64,000 nucleotides of DNA. Origin: Pomphorhynchus laevis. Taxonomy: Eukaryota > Acanthocephala > Palaeacanthocephala > Echinorhynchida > Pomphorhynchidae. Positions within the stretch are counted from its first letter, which is position 1, and the number at the start of each line of letters is the position of its first letter. Shown here piece after piece: positions 53,641-64,000 of the stretch. The notes under the pieces are model-generated. The model was not told the DNA's origin and made no database searches. It saw nothing but the letters and a program-made list of their open reading frames with translations. Location of the stretch: positions 81,995 to 145,994 of the forward strand of contig WNNJ02000815.1 of the NCBI GenBank assembly GCA_012934845.2, in the 5' to 3' direction. The position numbers were made by a program, and so were the translations under genes.

Positions 53641-55090
53641 GTGCCAGCTTCTTAAAAATGGTTGAAACTTCAATTGAATTTTAAAACGGTTTATTTTTGT
53701 TTAATTTTATATTTGATTTATTTTTTAAATAACTATTTAAACTTAACTATTTAAGTTTGTAGATGCTACCAGTTTTGTATTCAAGTGTTTTAAATTTTCA
53801 CAAGCTAATGTACTCATATGGGTCAGTGTTTTCTGGAGTTACCAGAACAAATCAATTTTAATTACTTAACAAGTAGGTGCTTTTGGAAAATGCATCAAAT
53901 ACAATAAAATAATTACATAGAAAATGTATCAATAAATCAAATTAACTGATTATTCATTCCAGACTTATCCTAAACTAACACAATTAGCGAGATCCGATTA
54001 AATCGATACTTAAAGTCAGCCTTAATATTAGACACGTATTGAACAAAGAGACATCAGAGTTTAAACAGACTATACAATCAATGTGACAAAAGTATAATAT
54101 ATCATTGTCACCCATATTTATATTAATAAGCTACAATACAAGTATAGTAAGATTTCCAAAATTAATGAGATTTCTTAACTGAAAATATTATGTAAAAATT
54201 TCAGAACTTTAGATTTCTTAATTTTAAGAAAGAAATACCATAACAAGGTATTTTTGAGAACCGATTTATATGTAATATACCATAATAACAATATCACTTA
54301 AAGATATAGAAATGTGTGAAAACTTGTAAAATCAAACGTTTAACTCAATTTAAAAAGATTTGTTCTAACACTGAGTATATAATTAACTATCCATTCATAA
54401 AAATATCCAACTTAATAGTTTACATTTATTGTTCATATGAAAATTTATTACTAAAAGATACTTGCAGATTCAAAACTTCAGGTAAAATAAAAAGTGGTAA
54501 TGAGGTAAATATAATAAATCAATTTTCATGTATGTTATCTAGAGTATGATATTCCGTCCCTGTTATATTATTTACTAGCGATGCAAAAAATTCCTAATCG
54601 ATAATTTAAATTTAATTTTCATGATATTTAAATGATTTATTAATTTTACAAATTTTGCTTGATTTATTTGTAGTAAAATAAAAAATGCAGATTTATGACT
54701 TTAGTCCAATTACCGATAAAATAAATTCCACAGTTCATTAATTACACGCCATAGAACAAACCAGATCAATTAACTGATAAAGATCTAGAAATGTGTAAAA
54801 ACTTGTAAAATCAAAGGTTTAACTCAATTTAAAAGGATATACTGGAGTAGATATTTCTTTTATTGAAATACATTTTAAATATTTAAACAAATATTTAAAT
54901 TTTACAATATTTTGATGTATTTGCAAATTACGGATATACTAAAGAATATGATGTTTTTGATTGCGACACAGGTGTTACAGATGATAAATGAAAATTCAAT
55001 CTATGCAGTCATTTCAAAAATACAAAGAATCAGAATAATTAGTAGCAAACGTATCGAGCTGTTATAAGTAACGTCAATCTTTTGACATAG
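53641..55090. other. AT-rich DNA with one direct repeat
   Basis: A roughly 60-bp segment (GAAAACTTGTAAAATCAAAC..., 54305-54355) recurs at 54785-54835. No gene is supported. Confidence 0.55.
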
Positions 55091-55094
55091 AAGA

Positions 55095-55340
55095 TTAGAG
55101 CTCTTTGTTAGTATGCACACTTGAGGATCCCGTATGCTCGTCGTGGTTTGACGCCTTTCCAAAACCGCCGTGACCGGAATCAACGACATCCATGGTGTCC
55201 ACATCACTCATATCCTCAAAGTCTTTGTCATCGCCGTCATCCGAAATCTTATCATCTGTGGGTTTTCCCGACGCACGCATTTTCTCCATTTCTTTGTCGT
55301 CGATCTTTTTCTTGACAGTTCGCTCCTTTTTTTAATATTG
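55095..55340 (-). CDS. Acidic open frame, possible terminal exon
   Basis: The minus strand is open from after a TAA near 55340: KKERTVKKKIDDKEMEKMRA, then DDGDDKDFEDMSDVDTMDVV and a stop at 55095. Lysine-rich then aspartate-rich. It lies downstream of the SPOC-gene exon at 56023-56537, on the same strand, and could be an alternative 3' exon or a separate small gene. I do not recognise it. Confidence 0.3.
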
Positions 55341-56022
55341 ATGATTGAATTTTAATATTGATGATATTTACTTAAGCAATATGTTCTACGCTATCTGAAC
55401 GAATAGGCGTGATTAAGAATTCCGTAAACTCTCATATACTATACTTAAAAATAAATATATGCTATATATAATATATTTATTAGTATATTAATAAATATAC
55501 TAATAATTAATGTTTTAATATACCATGTTTTAGAATAAATATTTAAGGTCATCATGAGAAGAGCTATGTTATAAGATATCGATTTATTTTCCATTAGATG
55601 ATTAATCGATAAATGGATAAATAGTAGATTACAGATAACGTATTACAAAGTTATTTCTCCACCTACATTGCATCATTGATGATAAATAGATGCCGAAACA
55701 CACTTTCAAATACAAAATTATCATCAAGGTTATGATATGTGAATATGCTCTCCGAATTATGAGATAAACGTAAATCTGCTAATAACATTGGAATTACGAA
55801 TTAAACATAGCTAAAATTATACATACTTGAATTATCTAGTAAAGTAAAAATTTTATAAGTTTACAAAATAACTAGTAACTGTCAACATACAGAATATTGT
55901 AAAAGATTATTAACAAGCATGCAAATTGCATTTTATCAGTAACATTTCAATACATATATCTTACAACGGAGAAATCAATGTACATATTTCTAATTTCTTT
56001 GAAAACTTTCTAATACGTTCGC

Positions 56023-56537
56023 TTACATTCTTCGAAAGTCAATATCCATGTTATCTAGAGCTTTAATTTTAAATGATTCCCAACGTGAGCTGGACGACGT
56101 TAAATCATTGCTTAAATCCATACTCATAGAATCAATTGCTGATGCATCATCACTAAAATCATTGACCGGTTTAGCTGAATTAGATACATCGTTGCATGAT
56201 TCTGACAGAGACACATCAATCACACAATCGGACTTTTTTATAGCAGTTTCCGATGATGCCACTTCGTTAGTACGTACTTCATTCGCTTTCTCGACATCTA
56301 AATCGATAGCCAAAATATCCGGAGTTTGAGCACTGTCATTTAGGCCGTTGGTCAGCTGTGCGAGGCTGTTCATAGCAGTCGACAGATCTCCCGCATTTAT
56401 ATCGTTCAGATACTTATGAACAATATCTGATATATGGTCAGCATTTGGTAGCGAACTTAAAGCAGCGACGATGTCTTCTTTAATTTTATCAACATATGAA
56501 TTTGTAGATGTATCAGTATTGCCCGCTTCTTTATTGG
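56023..56537 (-). CDS. SPOC-domain gene, last coding exon
   Basis: The exon starts after a good acceptor (TTTCATTTTTCATAG) with two bases completing a codon. This matches the single spare base of the exon ending at 59966, giving S-A-NKEAG across the join. Its 170 codons include VDKIKEDIVAALSSLPNADH, YLNDINAGDLSTAMNSLAQL and a serine/aspartate-rich tail to a TAA at 56023. The region is helical then disordered, as expected C-terminal to SPOC in PHF3/DIDO-like proteins. The assignment to this gene rests on strand, phase and splice sites. Confidence 0.6.
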
Positions 56538-56579
56538 CTATGAAAAATGAAACAGGTTTACAGGAAAATATAAACATTT

Positions 56580-57960
56580 TGCTAATAACCTTGGGTATTT
56601 TTTAATTCTAAACGTCTAAGTCTTGGATCCCTTGATGGAGATGTTTGCTCAACTAATCAACGCAAAAGCATAATATGAGAATATTACTTTAAAAGAAAAA
56701 AAATCGAAAATTTTAAGAAATTTCTATAATTTATAAAATTATGATATTTTATTTGGGATAAAATAATGTATCTTTTATCCATTTTATTATTTAAAATGTA
56801 TTAATTTATTATACTTTTAAAAATATGCTAATTATATTGGTGTATTAAGATCAAAAGCTATGTTGTACTGCTGGCGTTTAACGATTATGCCCTTTTGAGA
56901 TATCCATATAATTTACATTTAAATAATAAAAAATATTTGTTGTATTATGATATTACATGATTGTAAAAGTATTTATGAATAATAATTTAAATTTAAATTC
57001 ACGATTATTAGATCATCCGTATTTATATGAAATTTATATAATGCTGACCGTTAAACATTATATTAACAATTGCAGATTAAAACAAATTAAATTTAAAAAC
57101 GTGAACTTTTAAATGTTTTTAATTTTGTTTTTAAATGCATAACAAATTGTTAAAAGTTGAAAAGAATACCAACAATTGTAAAAATACGGTTTGCTTATAA
57201 TCAGAGTGAAATTAAAAGGTAAGTTTCGTAAAAATAGATTATTTTCAAAGGCAATTTAAAATTAAAATTATTACTATATACATTTATTTTATTTTGGACA
57301 TTGAGACCATAAGCTTTAATTAATAAGCATTGACCATTTCACGGGAACTCTATATTTACTAAAAAGCTTCTCGCTTTTGTTCTTTTACGATAAAGAACAA
57401 AAGCGATCAGAACAATATGAACAAATTCAGATTTTTATAAATTAAATTGGCTTTTTATTTGTGTATTTATTGTGAGATATAAAGAATCTCAATACTTTAT
57501 AGCTACTGATATTCAATTATGTGATATATATTATTTACTATAGATATTTAGCGTATTTAATAAAAATAGTTACATATTAATATTTACTTTAAACATTTTA
57601 TAAACTTATTAGAACGAAACATTTATAAAATTTATAAAGGAAATTTTATCCTTGATAAAATTTAATCAAAATTTGTAACAAAGTAATTGCATCAAATAAA
57701 GCAAATTTAAAATGCGAAAAATTTCATTTCAAAGGGAAATATCAGTGGGCAGAATTAAATTAACTTTGAATTAGGAAACAAACTATAGATGACTATTTTG
57801 ATAATAGTAATTAATTTTAAAAATAAGTTGTCAAATTGAAGGTAGAGCATTTCCCTACCAACACTGATTTATTTGAAATCAAAAATGATTTCAATTAAAT
57901 TAGCAAAATGTAAAGTCTTTAATTCAATCTAATTGTCACTAAAAGCATACAAGTCGAGTG
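56580..57960 (-). other. Part of the 3.4-kb intron
   Basis: AT-rich intronic DNA between 56538 and 59965, with a perfect palindrome at 57371-57406. Confidence 0.5.
57371..57406. repeat. Perfect palindrome in intron
   Basis: TCGCTTTTGTTCTTT (57371-57385) is exactly inverted at 57392-57406 with a 6-nt loop. Confidence 0.9.
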
Positions 57961-57989
57961 ATCGTCAGCCAACATTAAAAAGACCGAAA

Positions 57990-58145
57990 TGTGAAAAGTA
58001 GGTATGGGATCAGTAGCGTATGAGGTCCATCAATACTGAAATGTAGCGTACTGCTGTTGATTTATATGATTGAAGCAAAGTGCAGTGTCATCTGCTGATT
58101 TATATGATTAAAGCAAAGTGCAGTGTCATCTGTCATCTGTCAAAC
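57990..58145. repeat. Relative of the foldback element plus tandem duplication
   Basis: GTAGGTATGGGATCAG and GTAGCGTACTGCTG recall the 24.03-24.24 kb foldback. TGATTTATATGATTGAAGCA...GTGTCATCTGC is then repeated directly with a 38-bp period. Confidence 0.5.
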
Positions 58146-58871
58146 TGCTGCTTTAAAAACGTGTAATGTCATCATAAATTTTAATTGTAAAATATAACAT
58201 AAAAATATTTCTTACTATCGATATTTAGCCTTAATTTAATCTCAACATATTAATAATTTAATAAAAATTAAATATCATGAAATATGCTGTGCCAATAAGA
58301 TATTTAGCTCAATTAGATGGCATATCAAGCTGTAAAGTAAAAATGATGTTAGTATGCAAACAAATTTGTACTTATACAATCCTCAAAAAGTATAATACAT
58401 TCGTTGTGGTTAGTTAATGGTTTAGTTTCCCTTAAATTACTGGTAATCGATAATGCTGAATAAGATTTCCGTAATGTGTAACATGTTCAAAAATTAAAGC
58501 GCTCAAATTAATAATTGAAATTTATTGCTGAAAATTCCCTACATCACTCTTTTACATCGTTGATTAGTCCTGTTATTATCAAGCGGTTTGTTTTAATACT
58601 GTAGGTGTATACCATTAATTGGTATGTAAAGACCAAATCATCACTGTTCTCAGCGATAATTTTGTCTTTACTTAAATTGAATTTATATTCATTGAACATA
58701 TTTGAAAAATACACTCGTTTGTGAACACAAGTGCAATGTATATATTGATATAAAATATATTAATTAATTTACTATATATATATTACTATATCACAGATCT
58801 ACATTCCGTGTTTCAATTTCTCGATTCCGTCTTTACTGCAACTTTTGCGAATGGTCGTTTGGCAATTATCA

Positions 58872-59217
58872 AATATGCATACCAATACATGTATTCATGT
58901 TCAAGCAAATCTAAGTATTCAAGCATACCATAAAAGTATCCAAGCATATCTTTATCTAAGCATACATTAAAATGTAGTAGATTTATAATATGCCTACCAA
59001 TACATGTATTAATGTTCAAGCAAATCTAAGTATTCAAGCATACCATAAAAGTATTCAAGCATATCTTTATCTAAGCATACATTAAAATGTAGTAGATTTA
59101 TAATATGCATACCAATACATGTATTAATGTTCAAGCAAATCTAAGTATTCAAGCATACCATAAAAGTATTCAAGCATATCTTTATCTAAGCATACATTAA
59201 AATATAGTAGATTTATA
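58872..59217. repeat. 115-bp tandem repeat, three units
   Basis: ACCAATACATGTATT starts at 58881, 58996 and 59111: exactly 115 bp apart. The units are almost identical, so the array is young or homogenised. Within a unit, AAGTATTCAAGCATA-like words recur. The period is not a multiple of three, and the frame over it on the minus strand is not a gene. Confidence 0.9.
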
Positions 59218-59292
59218 AAACATACATATGCAGCACCTAATCTGAAAACTTGTTCAAAATCAAGGCTTTTCTACATTAATAACGGATAATAG

Positions 59293-59529
59293 ATGAAACT
59301 GAATAATCCGGCTTTAAGTATCATACAAGGCCAACTTGTCTTAATCCAATGCAAACTGCATCCGAGCATAAAGCATGCACTACAAGAGTTTATATTTGAA
59401 AACCCGGCAAAGACGCTGAATATCAGCCGTGATATTGCTGACTGCTGTAACGATCATTTTACAGAAATGGATAAACGTTTAGTATTATTTGTTAGCATTT
59501 GTTGTTTCTCAGTTATACCAAATGTGTAA
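59293..59529 (+). CDS. Open frame of unknown function
   Basis: 78 codons from ATG: LSIIQGQLVLIQCKLHPSIK, HALQEFIFENPAKTLNISRD and IADCCNDHFTEMDKR, then a hydrophobic end. Codon composition is less AT-biased than the surroundings. ATAACGGATAATAG just before the ATG could be an acceptor. It lies in the large intron of the SPOC gene, on the opposite strand. It may be a small nested gene or a retrocopy piece. Confidence 0.3.
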   Translation: MKLNNPALSIIQGQLVLIQCKLHPSIKHALQEFIFENPAKTLNISRDIADCCNDHFTEMDKRLVLFVSICCFSVIPNV

Positions 59530-59965
59530 TCGATTCCCAGGTTAATAGTTATGTTTTCAGTTACTGTTTTATTATGCATCTTTTAAGTACACAATAAAGG
59601 GATCATTGACAACATCAAACTGAATTGACGCCCTATTGAATTCATGCTGCAACAGAACTTGAAAAAATTGGTCGCATCAGTATTTGCAGAAGCAACACAA
59701 AAGTAGCTGATATAAAATTAAAAGGAGTTAAAAAAATAAAATTATATATTTTAAAAAAATAAAAATTAATATTTTTTAAATAAAATATAAATATTTGGTA
59801 TATATCAGTTATATTGTATGTTATAAATATAAAGAAATTAATTTAAATCAAATTTTGGTTTCATATGATTTGTATAGCTAAGTAAAGAAGTCTTTCTTAT
59901 TTATTTTCTAATTTTCCCAATTGTTGAATCGTCCCAATCAGGATGTGTCATCGGCCAAAACATAC

Positions 59966-60165
59966 CTGAAGTATAAGCTGACATCAATGCATTGCACTGC
60001 ACGGTTTTACATGATATTATGGCTGCAAGTAATAAATCAGGATGGTTTTTAGGTAATTGTTTTGCTCCGCATTTGAGTATACACTCAGGAATGCTTTCCG
60101 AAGATCCAAGTGGTATAATGTAGATGTCTTTTACTGCCACTGTATTAATTTTCACTAGGATACAA
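59966..60165 (-). CDS. SPOC-domain gene, exon with C-terminal half of SPOC
   Basis: The exon runs from acceptor TTTTTTCAAATTACAG to donor TTCAG-GTATGT. With the previous exon the codon across the join is CGT. It encodes INTVAVKDIYIIPLGSSESI, PECILKCG and NHPDLLLAAIISC. VKD-x-Y-x-x-PLG and the final (R/H)P-(D/N)LLLxxII strand are the signature of the SPOC fold in PHF3, DIDO1 and Drosophila PPS. If read past the donor, the frame stops at 59901. Confidence 0.8.
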
Positions 60166-60214
60166 CTGTAATTTGAAAAAATTAAAATAAAACAATAACA
60201 CCGTATACACTTAC
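60166..60214 (-). other. 49-bp intron
   Basis: GTAAGTGTATAC ... TTTTTTCAAATTACAG, very short and T-rich, splitting a codon between its second and third base. Confidence 0.8.
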
Positions 60215-60393
60215 CGCCGATCGGTGTATAACTGCTTAAAGAATGATGCGTAGGTAAATTTCTCCTGTGACGATGCAGGTAGAAAGTAAAGTAGCGTACA
60301 CACTTTGTGCTTACAATCGACAACTTTTGCAATGTAGTCCCATGCCGAACTTCGAGACAGCTTACCGCTGGGAACTATTTTTGTCGGAAATGC
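60215..60393 (-). CDS. SPOC-domain gene, exon with central SPOC
   Basis: 59 codons: AFPTKIVPSGKLSRSSAWDY, IAKVVDC-KHKVCTLLYFLPAS and QEKFTYASFFKQLYTDR. The line LP..I.V.G.IS..TVWDYI and then (V/L)..F.P....E..Y.SLF.YL are the SPOC pattern of PHF3/DIDO/PPS-type proteins, in which SPOC reads the phosphorylated RNA polymerase II C-terminal domain. The exon begins after GAAG (60394) in phase 0 and ends at GTAAGT with two spare bases. The sequence is strongly diverged (AWDYI for VWDYI), and the neighbouring PHD and TFIIS-like domains are not in view. Confidence 0.75.
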
Positions 60394-61087
60394 CTTCAAT
60401 ATTCAAATAACTGTATAGAGTAATAAATACAGTATGCTGTAACAAAATTAATAATCTTAAAAGGGTATTTTATACATATGGTGCTATCGTATTTCAAACA
60501 TAAAACTAAAATATTTAAAATACGACATTTTTAAATATTTAAAATTCATAATATTTAAAATATTAAAATATTTTAATATAATAATCAAAATATTCAAAAT
60601 TTTAATAATTTTAAAATTTTTTAAAATTTTTAAAACATAAAACACGTGTGATTTTTTTTGTTCTTGTAATGTAGTCAATTTTTATTACTAAATTCAAAAT
60701 CGTTATTTATTACTGAATTCAAAATCATCTGCATAACCACATTTATCAACATTAGAGTAAAAATCAATCAGAATTTGCAACTTCAGTTATCAATGAATAT
60801 CAAAGTTAATGCACTCATCAAACTATTTTTTAATAATTCCTGCAGCAAGTAATCCTGTCTTATAAACAGCATCTTATAATGTTGTTTAAATTCATTCACA
60901 CAAAGTAGAATATCAAGCTTTCAATTGCCTACCCGTCATCGTAAACGAATGATCGACATCTAACATGCATTTCTCACAAATATTCTCAATTTCCCTTAAA
61001 AGATTTGTTCACGATGATGTTCAATGGTTGAAACACTTTAGTCAACTGTTACGAAAGGACCATCTACTCGTTATTATGTGATCTTAC

Positions 61088-61197
61088 CTGTTCTTTTACG
61101 ATATCGGTTGAATGGACCATAAAATCAATTTCAGTGATTTTCAAATCAATAATAAAAAAATTACGTGAAAGAAATATCCTTTTTTCTTCCACGATAT
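61088..61197 (-). CDS. SPOC-domain gene, exon with start of SPOC
   Basis: 36 codons ending in a good donor (GAACAG-GTAAGA, phase 0, matching the next exon). FFIIDLKITEIDFMVHSTDI fits the first SPOC strands (W-x-G-x-I-x-M-x-x-V-x-x-F-x-V-x-A). The acceptor is uncertain: CATAAG just before 61197 is the best AG that avoids an in-frame stop. Joined to the next exon it reads HSTDIVKEQ-AFPTKIVPSG, the expected loop. Upstream exons are not found; they lie at higher coordinates or beyond the window. Confidence 0.55.
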
Positions 61198-61317
61198 CTT
61201 ATGATAAAGTTTCTCTTTGCATTGTCTTGCATGAACATCATATTTTGCGAAATGATGAAAATCATCTCAATTGGATGGTCACACCAACCAATGAACAACC
61301 GGATTTTTCATTTCTAG

Positions 61318-61354
61318 TAGTTGGTATTGAGACAGTTTGTCTCAATACCAACTA
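61318..61354. repeat. Perfect palindrome upstream of the SPOC exon
   Basis: TAGTTGGTATTGAGACA (61318-61334) is exactly inverted at 61338-61354 with a 3-nt loop. Confidence 0.9.
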
Positions 61355-62158
61355 TCAAAGACAATCAGGAATGCCTTCTTTGACATTTCTGATCTAATTA
61401 TAAGAATGACAAAGGTATAAGGAGCATCGTCCATATTAACAATACTTGCTAGTTAAATTATCTTAACCTCTAACGGAGACCATTTGGAATTTTATCCTCT
61501 GAAACTTTATTTATTTTCTTTGATTATAAAAGTTCAATATTTTGATTTCGACATTTTAAAGTTTTGATTTCGACATTTCATCCGTTTTTTGCTAACATGC
61601 AGTAACTCTGGAATAAAAAAGGGTTCAGCGGTATCCAAATACTGAAAAATACAATAAAATTAATTCCTGAAACTAATTCTGATTATTTCCACACCAGATA
61701 GCATATGACTTTGCTAGGTATGGAAAAGCTCTTTTCGCATTTTCTGTATTATATACATCATCAACTACAACTTATTATTTGAGCTCTAATTCTTAATTTA
61801 AAATTGTTTCCTTTTCGTTGTTAAATGTATTGTTTGAACATGTTCCGATCCTTATATTTGCTGATTATCTAAGATCCAGTAATGTATAATGCTTGAAAGC
61901 GAAGAGCCGTTTTCCACTTGACTAAATTCTTTCCATTGTTTGGGCTATCAAAATAATCTGAACTATCTAGCTAACCATGATGTTTTGATCAAACTTCGAA
62001 ACGAAGAACTCCGAGATCCACCAAAATAATGTTCGATTTACCTACATATAGTATATGCCCTGACAATATGTCGAAATGCCATTTCCGTTTTTCAGTGTTA
62101 AAAATTATCGTTTTACAAACAAATTACCTACATTTTATCAAAAAATCTATACTTCTAG

Positions 62159-62248
62159 GCAAAAACTAATCCACTACCAGACTATATCCTAGATAGCAAT
62201 GACACGGATGAGTCTGCGAAGGATTGCAATAAAAGCGGAACTGACTGA
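62159..62248 (+). CDS. Possible terminal exon, plus strand
   Basis: An AG after AAAAAATCTATACTTCT opens a 29-codon frame, AKTNPLPDYILDSNDTDESA then KDCNKSGTD and TGA. Acidic and polar. The support is only the splice-like site and composition; no partner exon is identified. Confidence 0.2.
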   Translation, partial: AKTNPLPDYILDSNDTDESAKDCNKSGTD

Positions 62249-62289
62249 GCGATTTTGAACCGACTTAAACAATTTTTAAGCAACATCTA

Positions 62290-63570
62290 ATTAATTCCAT
62301 GTACCCATTTGGATTGAATGACGTGGTACAAGGAATTGGTAGAAGTAGTATTGTACATAATAAACAAGTATATTATAATAATCCGGTTAGACGCAAGCCA
62401 AAAAATCATGGCGATTAAAGAAATAAGAAAAATAAACTTGAAAATATTAAAAAAGATAAGTATATATGAACAATTAGAAATATAAAAACAATTTTTAAGA
62501 TATAATATGCTAAAAGATATTTATGTAAATCTAAGATTTTCTAAAAATATCATTTGTTCAATAAATCAAATATTAATTAACGACTATGATAGGTTAAGTT
62601 GTATAATAGACAGTTATTGTAATACAAAATACTATAATCGTACAATAAATGTTAATAATAACAATAGAAAATATACATTAACCATAAACTTCATTAATAA
62701 ATGTATAGATAACATAAATATAGCCGGACTTTTAAATAATTCTAAAAGTAAAGAAATAATAGGGTCAGATTTAAGTAAATATATTCCTAAAATAAGGTAT
62801 AAACTGTTGTAGGCATAAAGGTGAAATATTTCTAATTATAATAGAGCATTATAATAGGGTATTGATCAATAATGAATTAAAAAATATGTAGTGATGATAT
62901 TAAAATTTATAATTTTGATAAAATAAATTAATATTAAAATAATGCAAGCATATATGATTAAAGAATATAAAAGTCATTTGTATAATAAATCGAATATTAA
63001 TTAACAACTATGATAGATTAAGTTGTAATATAAATACTACAATCGAATAAAAATGTTAATTTAAGGAGATTGAGAGCATGTCGTGTAAATTTATTGTAAA
63101 ACATGTAAGCCAGACGCGAAAGAATGACGAATGCCGTTTCGTCATCACAATGACTCATCAGTGCCAGATCCCTCCCACTACTGAATGCAGAGGAGGACTG
63201 GAATACGGCAATCAATGAATGAATCAATGTGAACGATGTACGAGAATATTTTCTAGTAACATCATAGAGTACTAAATCAGTACTACAGCTTCACCAAAAA
63301 AGATCATTAGCAAAAGCACTGGCAAATGCCAGCGCAGGTCTCTTTAATTTCGGCTAACTAGTTATCTAACTAATTAGATAGTCTAACTAATTAATTAGAT
63401 TATCTAACTAATTAGTTATCGGCTAATTAGTTAGCCGATAATATAATATAAATAATATAACAATAAGCTGATTAGTAAGTTGATTAATTTAATACATCAA
63501 AGATAAAAATTTGGAAAACTTGCATATTAGATAATATTTCAAAGAAAATGTAAATAACAAACAATTATAG
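62290..63570 (+). mobile_element. Penelope-like element, endonuclease end to RT start
   Basis: NSMYPFGLNDVVQGIGRSSI and KQVYYNNPVRRKPKNHGD (end of the GIY-YIG part) lead into NDYDRLSCIIDSYCNTKYYN and GSDLSKYIPKIRYKLL (62507-62812), as in the 3.0-5.6 kb copy. Decayed pieces continue, including a second partial copy of the NDYDRL segment near 62990-63050 and ITNNY-type words at 63490-63570. Broken. Confidence 0.65.
63340..63445. repeat. Short palindromic repeats
   Basis: TAACTAATTAG and its inverse CTAATTAGTTA recur several times, together with CGGCTAATTAGTTAGCCG, a perfect palindrome. Confidence 0.8.
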
Positions 63571-64000
63571 TACGAAATTATCATTTTTATAATTAAGTAT
63601 TTTTATTATTTATTATTATTTTTTATTATTTTTATGATTTTATTATTTAATTTATTATGAGGGTAGCAGCAAAAATAGCTACGTACTCAAATGTTGAATA
63701 CAACAAATATGTAAATAAAATAAGATGTGAATTAGGTTGCTAATGAGGGCCCATTCATACGGGCAAGTCGGCCTGTCAGAAATCGTATGCATAACAAATC
63801 AATATCACTTTGATAAATTACATTTTTCTTTTTATAATAATAAATTATTGTTATTATTAGAGACCCATTAGTAGGTAACCCGTTCATCTGTAAAAAAAAT
63901 GTTATCTTTAAAAATTAATATTTTTTTTTATTAATTTATAATTTTTCTAAATTTATTATAATATTGTAATATTATAATAAATATTATAATATAATTAATA
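63571..64000. other. AT-rich, no gene
   Basis: Runs of ATTATTATT and TTAATTTAT. Nothing else recognised. Confidence 0.6.

Noticed and set aside
58872-59217. CRISPR-like array
   Set aside because: The whole 115-bp unit is repeated with no unique spacers, in an animal intron.
60484-60678. 64-codon minus-strand frame rich in I, L, K, N
   Set aside because: It is low-complexity AATATTTT repeat translated by chance.
61134-61397. 87-codon plus-strand frame
   Set aside because: It overlaps the minus-strand SPOC exon, and its middle is the palindrome at 61318-61354.

Overview
This is an AT-rich stretch of animal (invertebrate) nuclear DNA, dominated by decayed retroelements with two recognisable host genes between them. 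The evidence for an animal genome is a spliced gene with a SPOC domain of the PHF3/DIDO/PPS type, a gene for mitochondrial ribosomal protein L44, and a repeat load of L2-like, CR1-like and I/Jockey-like LINEs, a hAT-type DNA element, short inverted-repeat elements and a Penelope-like element (PLE). One host intron is only 49 bp, which suggests a fairly compact genome such as an arthropod's. The species cannot be fixed from the sequence.

Layout. 0-7 kb: an inverted-repeat element family, a small LTR-element fossil, and a PLE cluster in which a plus copy (3.0-5.6 kb) and a minus copy (5.7-6.7 kb) meet tail to tail. The plus copy has its GIY-YIG endonuclease ahead of the reverse transcriptase, the permuted order known for Naiad/Chlamys PLEs. 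Each copy ends in a hammerhead-like motif. 7.9-21.6 kb: LINEs in both orientations, including an almost complete CR1-like element (minus, 16.8-20.2 kb) and its plus relative with a 364-codon open frame (13.1-14.2 kb). 21.9-23.8 kb: the MRPL44 gene, with a plausible first exon carrying a mitochondrial presequence. 24-32.8 kb: a 210-bp foldback element and a run of L2 fragments. 32.9-41.7 kb: two I/Jockey-like copies in opposite orientation around a CR1-like copy. 41.9-42.6 kb: a tandem repeat of about 285 bp. 43-53.6 kb: further L2 and CR1 fragments and a 2.8-kb hAT-like element that holds a small inverted-repeat element, which in turn holds an L2 piece. 56.0-61.2 kb: four phase-compatible exons of the SPOC-domain gene on the minus strand, with a triplicated 115-bp repeat in its 3.4-kb intron. 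62.3-63.6 kb: another PLE copy.

Two signals run through the window. First, L2 copies of both subfamilies end in the same short GC-rich stem-loop: the 6-bp stem is kept while the loop varies, as expected of a 3' recognition structure. Second, there are many perfect, short-loop palindromes (12-21-bp arms, loops of 1-7 nt), several lying exactly on element junctions or internal deletions. They look like fold-back template-switch scars, or else amplification artefacts. I see no tRNA or rRNA gene that I trust, no CRISPR and no operon structure.
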